From a virus, in IMG/VR virus record IMGVR_UViG_3300033388_000598, positions 1-35,490 of that record: 35,490 nucleotides of DNA, one strand, 5' to 3'. Of the stretch, positions 28,458 to 35,490 are shown piece by piece. The position numbers and the translations under genes are program-made. Each line of letters begins with the position of its first letter. The first letter of the stretch is position 1. The notes beneath the pieces were generated by a model, which made no database searches, was not told where the DNA came from, and worked only from the letters and a program-made list of their open reading frames with translations.

Positions 28458-30071
28458 ATGCAGACAACAGAGATCAATGGATTTGAGATTGACACGTTCA
28501 ATCAACATAAGCTTGAGGAGGGTAAAAAGCAGGGCACATGCCCTCTTTGCTCTCATACAAGAAAACCCAAAAATCAAAAGGCAAAATGTGCGTCTTATGA
28601 TTGGGAACGGGGTCTCGGTACTTGTCATAACTGTAATACAACTTTCCAGCTACACACTTACAAACGTAAAGGTGAAACTGAAAAAGTCTATGAAAGACCT
28701 AAAAATCAAGTAGTAAAACCACCTGATAGTAAAGTTGTAGAATGGTTTAAATCAAGAGGAATATCTCAGAAAACCTTAACCGATCTTCGGGTCGGTGAAG
28801 GTCCTGAGTATATGCCACAGACCGGTAAAACCGAGAATGCAATAAAGTTCAATTATTTTATGGGCGGTGATTTAATTAATATTAAATACCGAGATGGAAG
28901 AAAGAACTTTAAATTATATAAGGGTGCTGAGAAAATATTTTATAATATTGATAGCACTATAGGTTATGAGCACTGTGTTATAGTTGAAGGAGAAATGGAT
29001 GTGCTAGCTTTACACGAAGCTGGTGTTACAAATGCTATATCAGTTCCAAATGGAGCTACGTTAAATACTAATAACTTAGATTATCTTGATAATTGTATTG
29101 ATTATTTCGAAGATAAAGAAAAGGTTATTTTAGCTGTAGATTCAGACGAAGCTGGACAAGCATTACAAGCAGAGCTTATAAGACGATTAGGCTCTGAAGT
29201 ATGTTATATAGCTACATTTGACGACTGTAAAGATGCTAACGAATACTTAACAACACATGGAAAAGAAAAATTGGTACAGCGTATTACCGGAGCGAGACCG
29301 GTACCGCTTGAGAACGTTACGACGTTTAAAGACATCGAAGACGAGGTTACAGACTTTGTTAGAAACGGTTTTAAGCCGGGATATCAAATTCAAATGGTCG
29401 TGGGATATAACCAAAACTATGGTTGGAAAACGGCGTTCGCTAGTCCTGAAAATGTACCGACTTACTTACACGCTCACAAACTAATGCGTAAGGTTTGGCA
29501 AGGTATGCCAAGCAAAGAGGATATACACGGAGAGAAATGGAACCAGGTCGCGGACCACTGTAATACAAACTTTTTTCATATAGATATGGAACGCTATACG
29601 TTAGAGTCAGTACTTAAAAAAGGCGCTGAACTAGTTAAACGTAAAGGTATTAAGTGTTTAGTTATCGATCCATTTAATAAAGTTAGAGACGTTGATTGTA
29701 AAACAGAAGACGTTAATAGGTACACAATGGAGTATCTTCAAAAAATAGAAATTTTTGCTAAAAAGTTCGATGTGCTAGTATTTATAGTAGCGCATCCAAC
29801 TAAAATGTATAAAGATAAAGATGGTAAAATTGAAGAGCCTACAATGTATAATATCAAAGGTGGTGGTGAATGGTATGATGCTAGTTACCACGGTATATTA
29901 GTTCACAGAGATTATGAAGCTAGAACAGTTAAAGCTAAAGTACTTAAAGTTAAGTTTCAAAACCTTGGTCAAAACGGTGAAGAAGCTCATTTTAAGTGGG
30001 AACCAAAGTCCGGTTGTTTTATACCACACGAACCTATAGATATTGGTACTGAAAAAATGCCCTGGGAATAA
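28458..30071 (+). CDS. Primase-helicase lacking Walker A (537 aa)
   Basis: N-terminal zinc finger CPLC (28-31) and CHNC (56-59); TOPRIM primase with IVEGEMD (175-181) and AVDSDEAG (227-234); then a RecA-like helicase region with Walker B at 401-405 (LVIDPFNK) and a PTK segment (VFIVAHPTKM, 441-450). The phage T7-gp4/Twinkle family normally carries a Walker A (GxxxxGK[ST]) of ~45 residues between the linker and the GWKTAF segment. Here GFKPGYQIQMVVGYNQNYGW (304-323) joins the two with no GK[ST] at all. The junction codes for two CAAAT repeats six bases apart (29385-29395), which could mark an in-frame deletion. The primase half looks intact; helicase activity is doubtful, or the gene has been misassembled. 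Confidence 0.85.
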   Translation: MQTTEINGFEIDTFNQHKLEEGKKQGTCPLCSHTRKPKNQKAKCASYDWERGLGTCHNCNTTFQLHTYKRKGETEKVYERPKNQVVKPPDSKVVEWFKSRGISQKTLTDLRVGEGPEYMPQTGKTENAIKFNYFMGGDLINIKYRDGRKNFKLYKGAEKIFYNIDSTIGYEHCVIVEGEMDVLALHEAGVTNAISVPNGATLNTNNLDYLDNCIDYFEDKEKVILAVDSDEAGQALQAELIRRLGSEVCYIATFDDCKDANEYLTTHGKEKLVQRITGARPVPLENVTTFKDIEDEVTDFVRNGFKPGYQIQMVVGYNQNYGWKTAFASPENVPTYLHAHKLMRKVWQGMPSKEDIHGEKWNQVADHCNTNFFHIDMERYTLESVLKKGAELVKRKGIKCLVIDPFNKVRDVDCKTEDVNRYTMEYLQKIEIFAKKFDVLVFIVAHPTKMYKDKDGKIEEPTMYNIKGGGEWYDASYHGILVHRDYEARTVKAKVLKVKFQNLGQNGEEAHFKWEPKSGCFIPHEPIDIGTEKMPWE

Positions 30072-30313
30072 TGGCTAAAAAAGGTAAAGTAAATATGGGT
30101 AATTATATGCCTGATGAGTCAGAGTTTAAAGCTTATCGATGGTGTATAACTAACAATATATACATTGCTCCAAAAGCATTAACAGAAGCTAGATGGTCTA
30201 TAGTTATAACTAATAAAGATAAGACTAACGAAGATCCTAATAGCTATACCAAGGTTGATATATGGAAAAAGATTTACGAATACTATAAATATTATTATGA
30301 CAAATATAAATAA
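30071..30313 (+). CDS. Hypothetical basic protein (80 aa)
   Basis: The sequence has a Lys-rich start and a Tyr/Lys-rich end (KKIYEYYKYYYDKYK). It overlaps the primase-helicase stop and the TS-family start (ATG at 30297). No motif was recognised. Confidence 0.55.
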   Translation: MAKKGKVNMGNYMPDESEFKAYRWCITNNIYIAPKALTEARWSIVITNKDKTNEDPNSYTKVDIWKKIYEYYKYYYDKYK

Positions 30314-30953
30314 CGCAGAATTCCAAAATGCAAGTGATGCTTACAACTGGTTGTTTCCAAAAATAATTTGGGACGGCGTTGAGTTTGATGACACAAGAGC
30401 TTTATTCAATGTAGGTTTTACATTATTAAACCCTCTTGATAATCACATCACAAACAAAAACAGGAAATGGAATTTAGAATACGCTGAAGCTGAATGGCAA
30501 TGGTATTTATCTGGTGATCCTAGTGTTAAAAAGCTAGGTGAAATATACGGTAAAGTGCCACCAATATGGCAACGAATGGCTGACAGTGATGGTAACGTTA
30601 ATTCAAACTACGGTTATCAATGGAAAAGAAACTGTCAAATAGATTATGTATGTGCTAAGTTAAAGTCTAATAAAAACACTAGACATGCGGCTATAAGTAT
30701 ATATGATGCTAAAGAATATAACAAATACAAGAAAGATACACCTTGTACATATGCGGTTCAGTTTACAATACTAAACGACAAGCTTAATATGTCTGTTTAT
30801 ATGCGTTCTAATGATCTCTGGTACGGTTTCTGTAATGATCAGTATCAATTCTCATCATTGCAAAAAATGATTGCAGACAGATTAGCTATTGAAGTTGGTA
30901 CATATTATCATCATGCACATAACTTACATCTGTATAATGATAAAATAACTTAA
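30297..30953 (+). CDS. Thymidylate-synthase-family enzyme, possibly dCMP hydroxymethylase type (218 aa)
   Basis: The ThyA-fold motifs are present: catalytic Cys150 in DTPCTYAVQF, phosphate-binding Arg in MRSNDLWYG (Arg170, Asp173), and the C-terminal HHAHNLHLYN. Aligning RSNDLWYGFCND with the E. coli ThyA RSCDVFLGLPFN segment puts Asp181 at the position of TS Asn177, which pairs with the uracil ring. Phage dCMP hydroxymethylases are known to carry Asp there. I therefore favour a dCMP-modifying enzyme, but the alignment is by eye. I chose ATG 30297; a longer reading from 30255 would overlap the upstream gene. Confidence 0.65.
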   Translation: MTNINNAEFQNASDAYNWLFPKIIWDGVEFDDTRALFNVGFTLLNPLDNHITNKNRKWNLEYAEAEWQWYLSGDPSVKKLGEIYGKVPPIWQRMADSDGNVNSNYGYQWKRNCQIDYVCAKLKSNKNTRHAAISIYDAKEYNKYKKDTPCTYAVQFTILNDKLNMSVYMRSNDLWYGFCNDQYQFSSLQKMIADRLAIEVGTYYHHAHNLHLYNDKIT

Positions 30954-30962
30954 AAAACATTT

Positions 30963-31736
30963 ATGTACTATTTATACCACATACCTGGTAAAAAGATCGG
31001 TGTTACACGTGATCTTAATAACAGGGTTACGCGGCAACAAGGTTATACCGCAGATGAATACGAAGTTCTACTTACTAGCGATGATATTAATTTTATATCA
31101 AACAAGGAAATAGAACTTCAACAGTCTTATGGCTACAAGAAAGACAGAACATTATATAAAAATTTATTTAAATCAAATATGAAGATAAACCCAACAGAAC
31201 AAACATCAACGTTTCCAGTACCTTTAAATAAACTAAAAGGTCATTTAATGGATAACTTAGGACTTAAATGGATAACACCACAAGGTTATAAGTTTGAAAT
31301 TAAAACTGAGTTTATAAACTGGATAATGGCAAACGCTTCTACCTCGATGTATAATGAAAATCGAAGTTACATCTATAACAAGGCTTTTTATGAAGCCTTT
31401 TTTAATCCAAAGCATAATCCACCTAAACAAACTAGTTTAACTAATTACTTTCCTTTAATTAGAAAATGGGCTGAAGATAGAGGGTTATATGATAAAGGTA
31501 ATCCTATGACTCAATATATAAAGCTGCAAGAAGAAGCTGGAGAGTTAGCTAAAGCTTTATTGAAAGATGATCAACCAGAGGTTATAGACGCTATAGGAGA
31601 TATGATTGTTGTATTAACAAACTTAGCACATCAAAGAGGAGTAACTGTAGAATATTGTATTGAATCAGCTTACAATGAAATTAAAGATCGTAAAGGATCA
31701 ATGCAAGGTGGAACATTTGTAAAAGAGACGTTATGA
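30963..31736 (+). CDS. GIY-YIG-like / MazG-like fusion (257 aa)
   Basis: Residues 1-45 look like a GIY-YIG-type segment (MYYLYHIPGKKIGVTRDLNN then RV), with the KIGVT and R-x3-R pattern. The C-terminal ~90 residues (about 165-250) are all-alpha NTP-pyrophosphatase: QEEAGELAKALLKDDQPEVI, then DAIGDMIVVLTNLA, with the E-x-x-E and E/D-x-x-D metal sites of MazG. The middle is a linker domain I cannot place. MazG-type enzymes hydrolyse dNTPs or alarmones. A DNA-cleaving domain fused to one is unusual. The start is 9 bases after the TS-family gene. Confidence 0.65.
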   Translation: MYYLYHIPGKKIGVTRDLNNRVTRQQGYTADEYEVLLTSDDINFISNKEIELQQSYGYKKDRTLYKNLFKSNMKINPTEQTSTFPVPLNKLKGHLMDNLGLKWITPQGYKFEIKTEFINWIMANASTSMYNENRSYIYNKAFYEAFFNPKHNPPKQTSLTNYFPLIRKWAEDRGLYDKGNPMTQYIKLQEEAGELAKALLKDDQPEVIDAIGDMIVVLTNLAHQRGVTVEYCIESAYNEIKDRKGSMQGGTFVKETL

Positions 31737-32143
31737 AGATAAAAACTAAAGATGAAATAGTATTAACAGTACTAAAGAAAATGGACGAACGTAGCTTGAT
31801 TGGTCAACAAAAGTATGGAGCTACAATGATGCAAGAAATAGAAGGTCAAGAAAAAGATCTTAATCGTTTCTTAATTGACGTACAAGAAGAACTGATGGAT
31901 GCATTGTTATATATTGAAGCTGCTAAGCGATGCTTGTCAGATGAGGTTGAACAAGCTATGATTAATAGAAATAATATCATTGGTCAAAACGGTAATGATG
32001 GTTTGCATTATTACAAAGATCCAGGTTTAGATCCTTACGATGGAGATTTATCTTTAGATATTTACGATGAAGATTCACGAGTTAAACATGGTTTTCCATT
32101 CTTGGGTAAAGACATAGAAGTAAATGAACAAGAGACCTTATAA
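31733..32143 (+). CDS. Second all-alpha NTP-pyrophosphatase-like protein (136 aa)
   Basis: IGQQKYGATMMQE and FLIDVQEELMDALLYIEAAK show the helix-rich, E-x-x-(E/D)-type metal pattern of the MazG/DUF superfamily. The C-terminal third is acidic and lacks motifs (DPYDGDLSLDIYDEDS). It overlaps the MazG fusion by 4 bases and the nuclease by 20 bases, so both pyrophosphatases are co-translated. Confidence 0.6.
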   Translation: MKIKTKDEIVLTVLKKMDERSLIGQQKYGATMMQEIEGQEKDLNRFLIDVQEELMDALLYIEAAKRCLSDEVEQAMINRNNIIGQNGNDGLHYYKDPGLDPYDGDLSLDIYDEDSRVKHGFPFLGKDIEVNEQETL

Positions 32144-32585
32144 AAAAAGACGACGTAAAAAAGGTCCGGTACAGTCGAAGAAGGTGTCGTACGACGGCAT
32201 CAACTTCGCCTCTGGCCTTGAGCGTTATATGTATATGGCTTTGAAAAAAGCTAAGATAAAAGCTAAGTACGAAGGAGAAACATTTGTTTTACTTAATGGT
32301 TTTCATTTTGAAAACGAAGTATATGAAAGACAAGCTAATGGTAAAGGTGATTACAAAAATAGAGGTTGCAAGCGCATATTACCTATTAAGTATACACCAG
32401 ATTTTATTGGCGATGATTTTATAATTGAAACAAAAGGTAGAGCAAACGAATCATTTCCAATGCGCTGGAAGTTATTTAAGCAATTGGTAATGAGGCAGTT
32501 TCCTAACGTAACATTATATAAACCACAAAATCAAAAGGAATGCGACGAAACAATAAGGCTGATCCTGGGCAAGCAAAAAGGATAG
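32124..32585 (+). CDS. Endonuclease I-type Holliday junction resolvase (153 aa)
   Basis: This is a PD-(D/E)XK nuclease of the T7 endonuclease I kind. SGLE (near residue 31) supplies the Glu, YTPDFIGDDFIIETKGRA (residues ~90-107) supplies the catalytic Asp and the E-x-K, and FPMRWKLFK follows. The N-terminus is very basic (KRPYKKRRRKKGP). Such enzymes resolve branched DNA before packaging. It lies in the replication block. Confidence 0.8.
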   Translation: MNKRPYKKRRRKKGPVQSKKVSYDGINFASGLERYMYMALKKAKIKAKYEGETFVLLNGFHFENEVYERQANGKGDYKNRGCKRILPIKYTPDFIGDDFIIETKGRANESFPMRWKLFKQLVMRQFPNVTLYKPQNQKECDETIRLILGKQKG

Positions 32586-32710
32586 CAAGACAAAAGTATG
32601 CTGAACGACAGGTTGATAAGTTTGTTAAATGGAGTTGGGAAATACGAGGTAAAGTTAAATATAAAGAATTAGTAGAATTACAAGAACAATATGGGATTAG
32701 ATGTAGCTAA
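32540..32710 (+). CDS. Basic micro-protein (56 aa)
   Basis: MRRNNKADPGQAKRIARQKY then ERQVDKFVKWSWEIRGKVKY and a Glu/Gln-rich end. The start overlaps the resolvase C-terminus by 46 bases, and the next gene starts 20 bases before its stop. It is likely real, because the codons continue the surrounding pattern, but no family is known. Confidence 0.5.
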   Translation: MRRNNKADPGQAKRIARQKYAERQVDKFVKWSWEIRGKVKYKELVELQEQYGIRCS

Positions 32711-32858
32711 AATAGAAGAATATGTTAGGAATAAATACCCTAAAACATTTAAAGATAAAAATATAGTGGTTACTGAAAACCAAAGTTTTTATTTAATAAA
32801 AAGAAATAAAGACGAATCACCATTAATATTAAGTAAATCATATGGAGCAGAAAAATAA
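32691..32858 (+). CDS. Hypothetical small protein (55 aa)
   Basis: MGLDVAKIEEYVRNKYPKTF then KDKNIVVTENQSFYLIKRNK. Charged helix followed by a beta-type tail. It overlaps the basic gene before it by 20 bases and the next gene by 17. The function is unknown. Confidence 0.5.
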   Translation: MGLDVAKIEEYVRNKYPKTFKDKNIVVTENQSFYLIKRNKDESPLILSKSYGAEK

Positions 32859-32991
32859 TGTATCTTGGAGTTTAGAACTAGGTCTTTATCCTGGAATATT
32901 ACTAGGTATTAGAACTTACGAGGAACCAACGCAAACAGCTTATGTTTTTTACTTACCATTTGTTGACTTTGCTTTAACAGTTTATAAATAA
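32842..32991 (+). CDS. Short hydrophobic phage protein (49 aa)
   Basis: WSLELGLYPGILLGIRTYEE and YVFYLPFVDFALTVYK form a pattern (SLELG-YPG-LLGIRTY ... YLPFVD) that I associate with a widespread small phage protein of unknown function. Its hydrophobicity suggests membrane contact. The stop and the next start are joined as TAATG. Confidence 0.6.
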   Translation: MEQKNNVSWSLELGLYPGILLGIRTYEEPTQTAYVFYLPFVDFALTVYK

Positions 32992-33329
32992 TGGATATTA
33001 GAATTGAAAATATATTTCAGGAAGCAATGAAAGGAAAATCATTGCTCCTTTTTCAAGAAAGAGAAAGCGGTTTAAGCCTATTATTTGGCGGAACTAAATA
33101 CAGCAAACACGAAATGCGTGAGACTTGGAATAATGGTATAAAACTAGGTATTGAGATAGGCTTGAATAGAGCGAGTTTAGAAGGACAAAGAATTGAATTA
33201 AACCACAATACACCCGAAGGAAAGAATAAGGAGTTTCTTGAAAAGTTCTACAAACTTGCAGAAGAATATAAGTGTGCAATACAATATCATCCGCAAATAG
33301 GAATGGTTGTTTTAGACCGAGAATATTAG
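32991..33329 (+). CDS. Hypothetical protein, possible cargo gene (112 aa)
   Basis: This is a helical, charged protein (MDIRIENIFQEAMKGKSLLL then FQERESGLSLLFGG). No phage family was recognised, and the next gene is separated by a 54-bp gap unlike the usual tight overlaps. Its base composition by eye is slightly closer to a bacterial chromosome than its neighbours', which would fit a later acquisition. Confidence 0.55.
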   Translation: MDIRIENIFQEAMKGKSLLLFQERESGLSLLFGGTKYSKHEMRETWNNGIKLGIEIGLNRASLEGQRIELNHNTPEGKNKEFLEKFYKLAEEYKCAIQYHPQIGMVVLDREY

Positions 33330-33383
33330 TGCTTGTACATAACGTTGTGCAAATAAACGTAGAACGAATTAAATAAAAATAAA

Positions 33384-33719
33384 ATGGATTTAAAAAGATC
33401 AAAGTTAGCTAAAGAATGTGTTGGGATAATAAACCAATTATATGATTTAGCAGAAGTGCCAACAGAAAAAAGACAAGCCATAAATGACAAAGCTGACAAA
33501 TATTTACTTGACCAAGTTTTACGTTTATGTGGTGTTAGCAATAGTAGCTATTTGTATGTAGTTGAACTTTCGGATGAAGAAATAAAGATTATAGACCAAA
33601 AAGAACTTGACGAATGGTATAAAAGTGCAGAAGAGTTTGATGGAATACTTGGCTTTACTATAAGAGGTAAATTCTTGAGGAGAACTAATTTAAACGCAAT
33701 TAAAACAACAACAGAATAA
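33384..33719 (+). CDS. Hypothetical acidic/helical protein (111 aa)
   Basis: MDLKRSKLAKECVGIINQLY continues as a helical, mixed-charge body (AEVPTEKRQAINDKADKYLL ... VVELSDEEIKIIDQKELDEW). The stop overlaps the start of nrdB as TAATG, so it is translated with it. It is the only gene with a longer leader just before nrdB. Its function is unknown. Confidence 0.6.
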   Translation: MDLKRSKLAKECVGIINQLYDLAEVPTEKRQAINDKADKYLLDQVLRLCGVSNSSYLYVVELSDEEIKIIDQKELDEWYKSAEEFDGILGFTIRGKFLRRTNLNAIKTTTE

Positions 33720-34687
33720 TGGGATTATTTGATGAAAGAATAGCCTATAAACCTTTTGAATATCCAGAATATTATACAGAAGGTTGGTTGAAACAAGCTC
33801 AAGCTTTTTGGTTACATACTGAAATATCAATGCAGAGCGATATCAAAGATTGGAACGAAAAATTAAATGATAAAGAGAAAAATTTGGTCGGTAACATTTT
33901 ACTCGGCTTTGCACAGACGGAGTGCGCGGTATCAGATTATTGGACACAGAAAGTAGTTAGTTGGTTTCCTAAACACGAAATACAACAAATGGCAATGATG
34001 TTTGGCTCGCAAGAGACTGTACATGCTGTTGCATATAGTTATTTAAACGAAACATTAGGACTTGAAGATTATGAAGCATTTTTGCATGAACCTGCTACGG
34101 CAGAAAGATTTGATAATTTGGTGGCTTATGACGGTACAAATTCTGTCGGTATTGGTAAATCTCTTGCCGTTTTTTCTGCTTTCGCTGAAGGCGTTAGTTT
34201 GTATTCAGCTTTTGCTGTACTTTATAGTTTCCAGCTTCGTAATCTTCTCAAGGGTATTGGACAGCAAATGAAATGGAGTGTAAGAGACGAAAGCTTACAC
34301 AGTAAAATGGGTTGTCAATTATTTAGACATATGTGTGAAGAAAATAATCAACTTCAACATCTATGTAGAGAAGATATAATAAAAGCTGCTGAAACAATGG
34401 TTAAGCTTGAAACAAACTATATAGACAAGATGTTTGAAATGGGTGACATTGAAGGCATTAAAGCAAATGATTTAAAACACTTTATAAAAAAGAGAGCAAA
34501 TGAAAAACTTGTGGAACTCGGTTATATCGACCTTGGCGGATATTTTGCGTTTGACGAAAAAGCAGCAAGTAATCTTGATTGGTTCTATCATCTTACCGGC
34601 GGGGTCACTCATACTGATTTTTTCGCAATTAGGCCGACAGACTATAGCAAAGCTGGTGAAGGCGAGGACTTCGAAGATATTTGGTAA
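33719..34687 (+). CDS. nrdB: Ribonucleotide reductase class I beta subunit (322 aa)
   Basis: This subunit makes the tyrosyl radical for deoxynucleotide synthesis. Metal ligands and the radical Tyr can be read: Asp41 (QSDIKDW), Glu99-x-x-His102-x3-Tyr106 (ETVHAVAY), Glu157 (FAEGV), and Glu191-x-x-His194 (ESLHSKMG). All six ligands and the Tyr are present, so a Fe/Mn cofactor and radical are expected. The C-terminus (GEDFEDIW) resembles the tail that docks on NrdA. nrdA is not in this window and could lie outside, or the phage relies on the host's. Confidence 0.9.
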   Translation: MGLFDERIAYKPFEYPEYYTEGWLKQAQAFWLHTEISMQSDIKDWNEKLNDKEKNLVGNILLGFAQTECAVSDYWTQKVVSWFPKHEIQQMAMMFGSQETVHAVAYSYLNETLGLEDYEAFLHEPATAERFDNLVAYDGTNSVGIGKSLAVFSAFAEGVSLYSAFAVLYSFQLRNLLKGIGQQMKWSVRDESLHSKMGCQLFRHMCEENNQLQHLCREDIIKAAETMVKLETNYIDKMFEMGDIEGIKANDLKHFIKKRANEKLVELGYIDLGGYFAFDEKAASNLDWFYHLTGGVTHTDFFAIRPTDYSKAGEGEDFEDIW

Positions 34688-34729
34688 CTTAGGTTTATCG
34701 ATGAAAGATATAGAACACGATTTAATTAA

Positions 34730-34927
34730 ATGAAAAACTTTATAAAATATACTATCATATGGATTAGCCAAAATTTAGCTATACCTTTTTGGGCTGTAGG
34801 GCACGTGCATTTATCAATACATAATTTTAAAGATGCATATGAAATACTAGCTAGTTTAACTATGAATATAATAGTACTTATAGGATTTATAATAGATTAC
34901 AATAATGAAAGGACAAAAACAAAGTAG
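34730..34927 (+). CDS. Small membrane protein with two hydrophobic helices (65 aa)
   Basis: Hydrophobic segments at about residues 6-25 (KYTIIWISQNLAIPFWAVGH) and 41-56 (ILASLTMNIIVLIGFI) suggest two membrane helices, with a charged C-terminus (DYNNERTKTK). No family was recognised. It starts after nrdB with a 42-bp gap. Confidence 0.6.
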   Translation: MKNFIKYTIIWISQNLAIPFWAVGHVHLSIHNFKDAYEILASLTMNIIVLIGFIIDYNNERTKTK

Positions 34928-35129
34928 AACAGATTTGCTAGAGAAAAAAGTACAAGCTTTAATAGGTGTTGTACAGCAACTGTTAGATGAAACAGCTTAT
35001 TTAAAAGATTTAGCTGTAGGAACACTAGAAACAATTAAACAAATGGACGATTATGAGCAGGCAATCGAAGACCTTAAAAAGAAAATGGCTAAAGAATCTA
35101 GTCAGACAGAAGAGGCTAACGCCAATTGA
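34905..35129 (+). CDS. Coiled-coil protein (74 aa)
   Basis: The sequence is a near-continuous helix with Leu/Ile repeats (LLEKKVQALIGVVQQLLDET then LKDLAVGTLETIKQMDD). The overlap with the membrane gene before it (23 bases) suggests coupling, perhaps as partners. The C-terminus is acidic. Confidence 0.6.
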   Translation: MKGQKQSRTDLLEKKVQALIGVVQQLLDETAYLKDLAVGTLETIKQMDDYEQAIEDLKKKMAKESSQTEEANAN

Positions 35130-35334
35130 AAGACTTTCTAGTAGATTAGGATATATGGGGACGGCGTTTATGATGACGTCTCCCCATTTATTACCTGACA
35201 CAACTGGTATTATAACATACATAATAGCAGGTATAATATCAATACCACAGGTTTTTGTGGCTAAACAATGGAACTTAGTAGCAGTAAATTTAAACGTAGC
35301 AATAGCTTATATAATATTATATTTATCACAATGA
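35053..35334 (+). CDS. Multi-pass small membrane protein (93 aa)
   Basis: The conserved-looking part begins LTPIERLSSRLGYMGTAFMM (about residues 22-41) and continues with hydrophobic segments (TTGIITYIIAGIISIPQVFV and VAVNLNVAIAYIILYL). The ATG at 35053 overlaps the coiled-coil gene by 77 bases, so a later non-ATG start near residue 20 may be the real one. Two to three membrane helices are likely. The function is unknown. Confidence 0.55.
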   Translation: MSRQSKTLKRKWLKNLVRQKRLTPIERLSSRLGYMGTAFMMTSPHLLPDTTGIITYIIAGIISIPQVFVAKQWNLVAVNLNVAIAYIILYLSQ

Positions 35335-35490
35335 AAACAGCAAGAGATTTAATTTTAGAATTATATAAAGAGGATCATATAACAAAAGAAGAAACAAGTT
35401 TACTTTTGGACGCAGTTAATAAAACAGCGAGACACCCCGACTGGACTTACAGACCTTATAAACAACCTTATTGGACAATAACATCAAATA
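35331..35490 (+). CDS. Partial gene cut by the window edge (53 codons visible)
   Basis: MKTARDLILELYKEDHITKE and ETSLLLDAVNKTARHPDWTY lead into PYKQPYWTIT at the edge. It is helical, then aromatic and polar. It overlaps the preceding stop by 4 bases. No family is clear from this fragment. Confidence 0.55.
   Translation, partial: MKTARDLILELYKEDHITKEETSLLLDAVNKTARHPDWTYRPYKQPYWTITSN

Noticed and set aside
33719-34687. NrdB as a metal-free (class Ie) subunit, because TECAVSDYW at residues 67-75 lacks the ExxH
   Set aside because: The true ligand helix is further on (Glu99-x-x-His102-x3-Tyr106), and all six metal ligands are present.
1-35490. CRISPR arrays, rRNA genes, insertion sequences, an integrase or attachment site
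   Set aside because: No regularly spaced repeats, rRNA signatures, transposase or integrase motifs were seen on either strand.

Overview
This window is one continuous piece of a tailed-phage genome. The DNA is AT-rich and almost entirely coding, with genes packed as TAATG or ATGA overlaps. A Bacteroidota (flavobacterial, probably marine) host is inferred from three things: start codons preceded by A/T-only leaders rather than Shine-Dalgarno sequences, a C-terminal FISUMP-like (Fib_succ_major) domain in one virion protein, and general resemblance to uncultured marine phages. The ~736-aa large terminase and ~795-aa portal are podovirus-sized. I cannot assign a named genus from sequence reading alone.

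Layout. Bases 1-18472 are all on the minus strand and form the late/virion module. In transcription order (right to left) this holds a small basic protein, a collagen-repeat fibre, a FISUMP-domain adhesin, two more fibre-like proteins, small virion-like proteins, a phage groEL followed by groES, a run of short proteins, an HExxH peptidase, a GTA-type holin, a coiled-coil protein, a second larger GroES-like protein, a probable small terminase, TerL, portal, a charged scaffold-like protein, and the start of a further head gene cut by the window edge. Bases 18473-18832 are the divergent control region. Bases 18833-35490 are all on the plus strand and form the early/middle module. It begins with a nest of tiny genes driven by a repeated promoter cassette and interrupted by an unusual tRNA-like RNA. 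It continues with DNA ligase, an HTH protein, a sigma-70-like factor, an ERF annealing protein, a PD-(D/E)XK exonuclease, a likely SSB, a primase-helicase, a thymidylate-synthase-family enzyme, two NTP-pyrophosphatase-like proteins, an endonuclease I-type resolvase, ribonucleotide reductase beta, and small membrane/coiled-coil proteins.

How the parts fit (inference). Early transcription probably starts at five near-identical promoters (TACAAA-N4-TACGA-N8-GGATAAT) at the left end of the plus-strand module. An HTH protein and a sigma factor, encoded as an overlapping pair, could then shift transcription. A long imperfect palindrome is present twice: once in the divergent region and once across the start codon of the HTH gene. 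This suggests autoregulation linked to control of the late promoter. The replication/recombination block supplies end processing, annealing, ssDNA binding, priming/unwinding, branch resolution and nick sealing. TS-family, MazG-like and NrdB proteins adjust dNTP pools. The phage carries its own GroEL plus two GroES-like proteins among the virion genes, presumably to fold capsid proteins.

Most notable points: (1) a 94-nt tRNA-like RNA with a perfect T-arm, a G3:U70 acceptor pair and A73, but no D or anticodon arm, resembling a tmRNA tRNA-like domain; (2) a primase-helicase that lacks any Walker A motif at the expected place; (3) the duplicated palindrome; (4) the fixed-spacing promoter family; (5) a TS-family enzyme whose alignment suggests Asp where TS has Asn177, as in dCMP hydroxymethylase; (6) a GIY-YIG-like domain fused to MazG.
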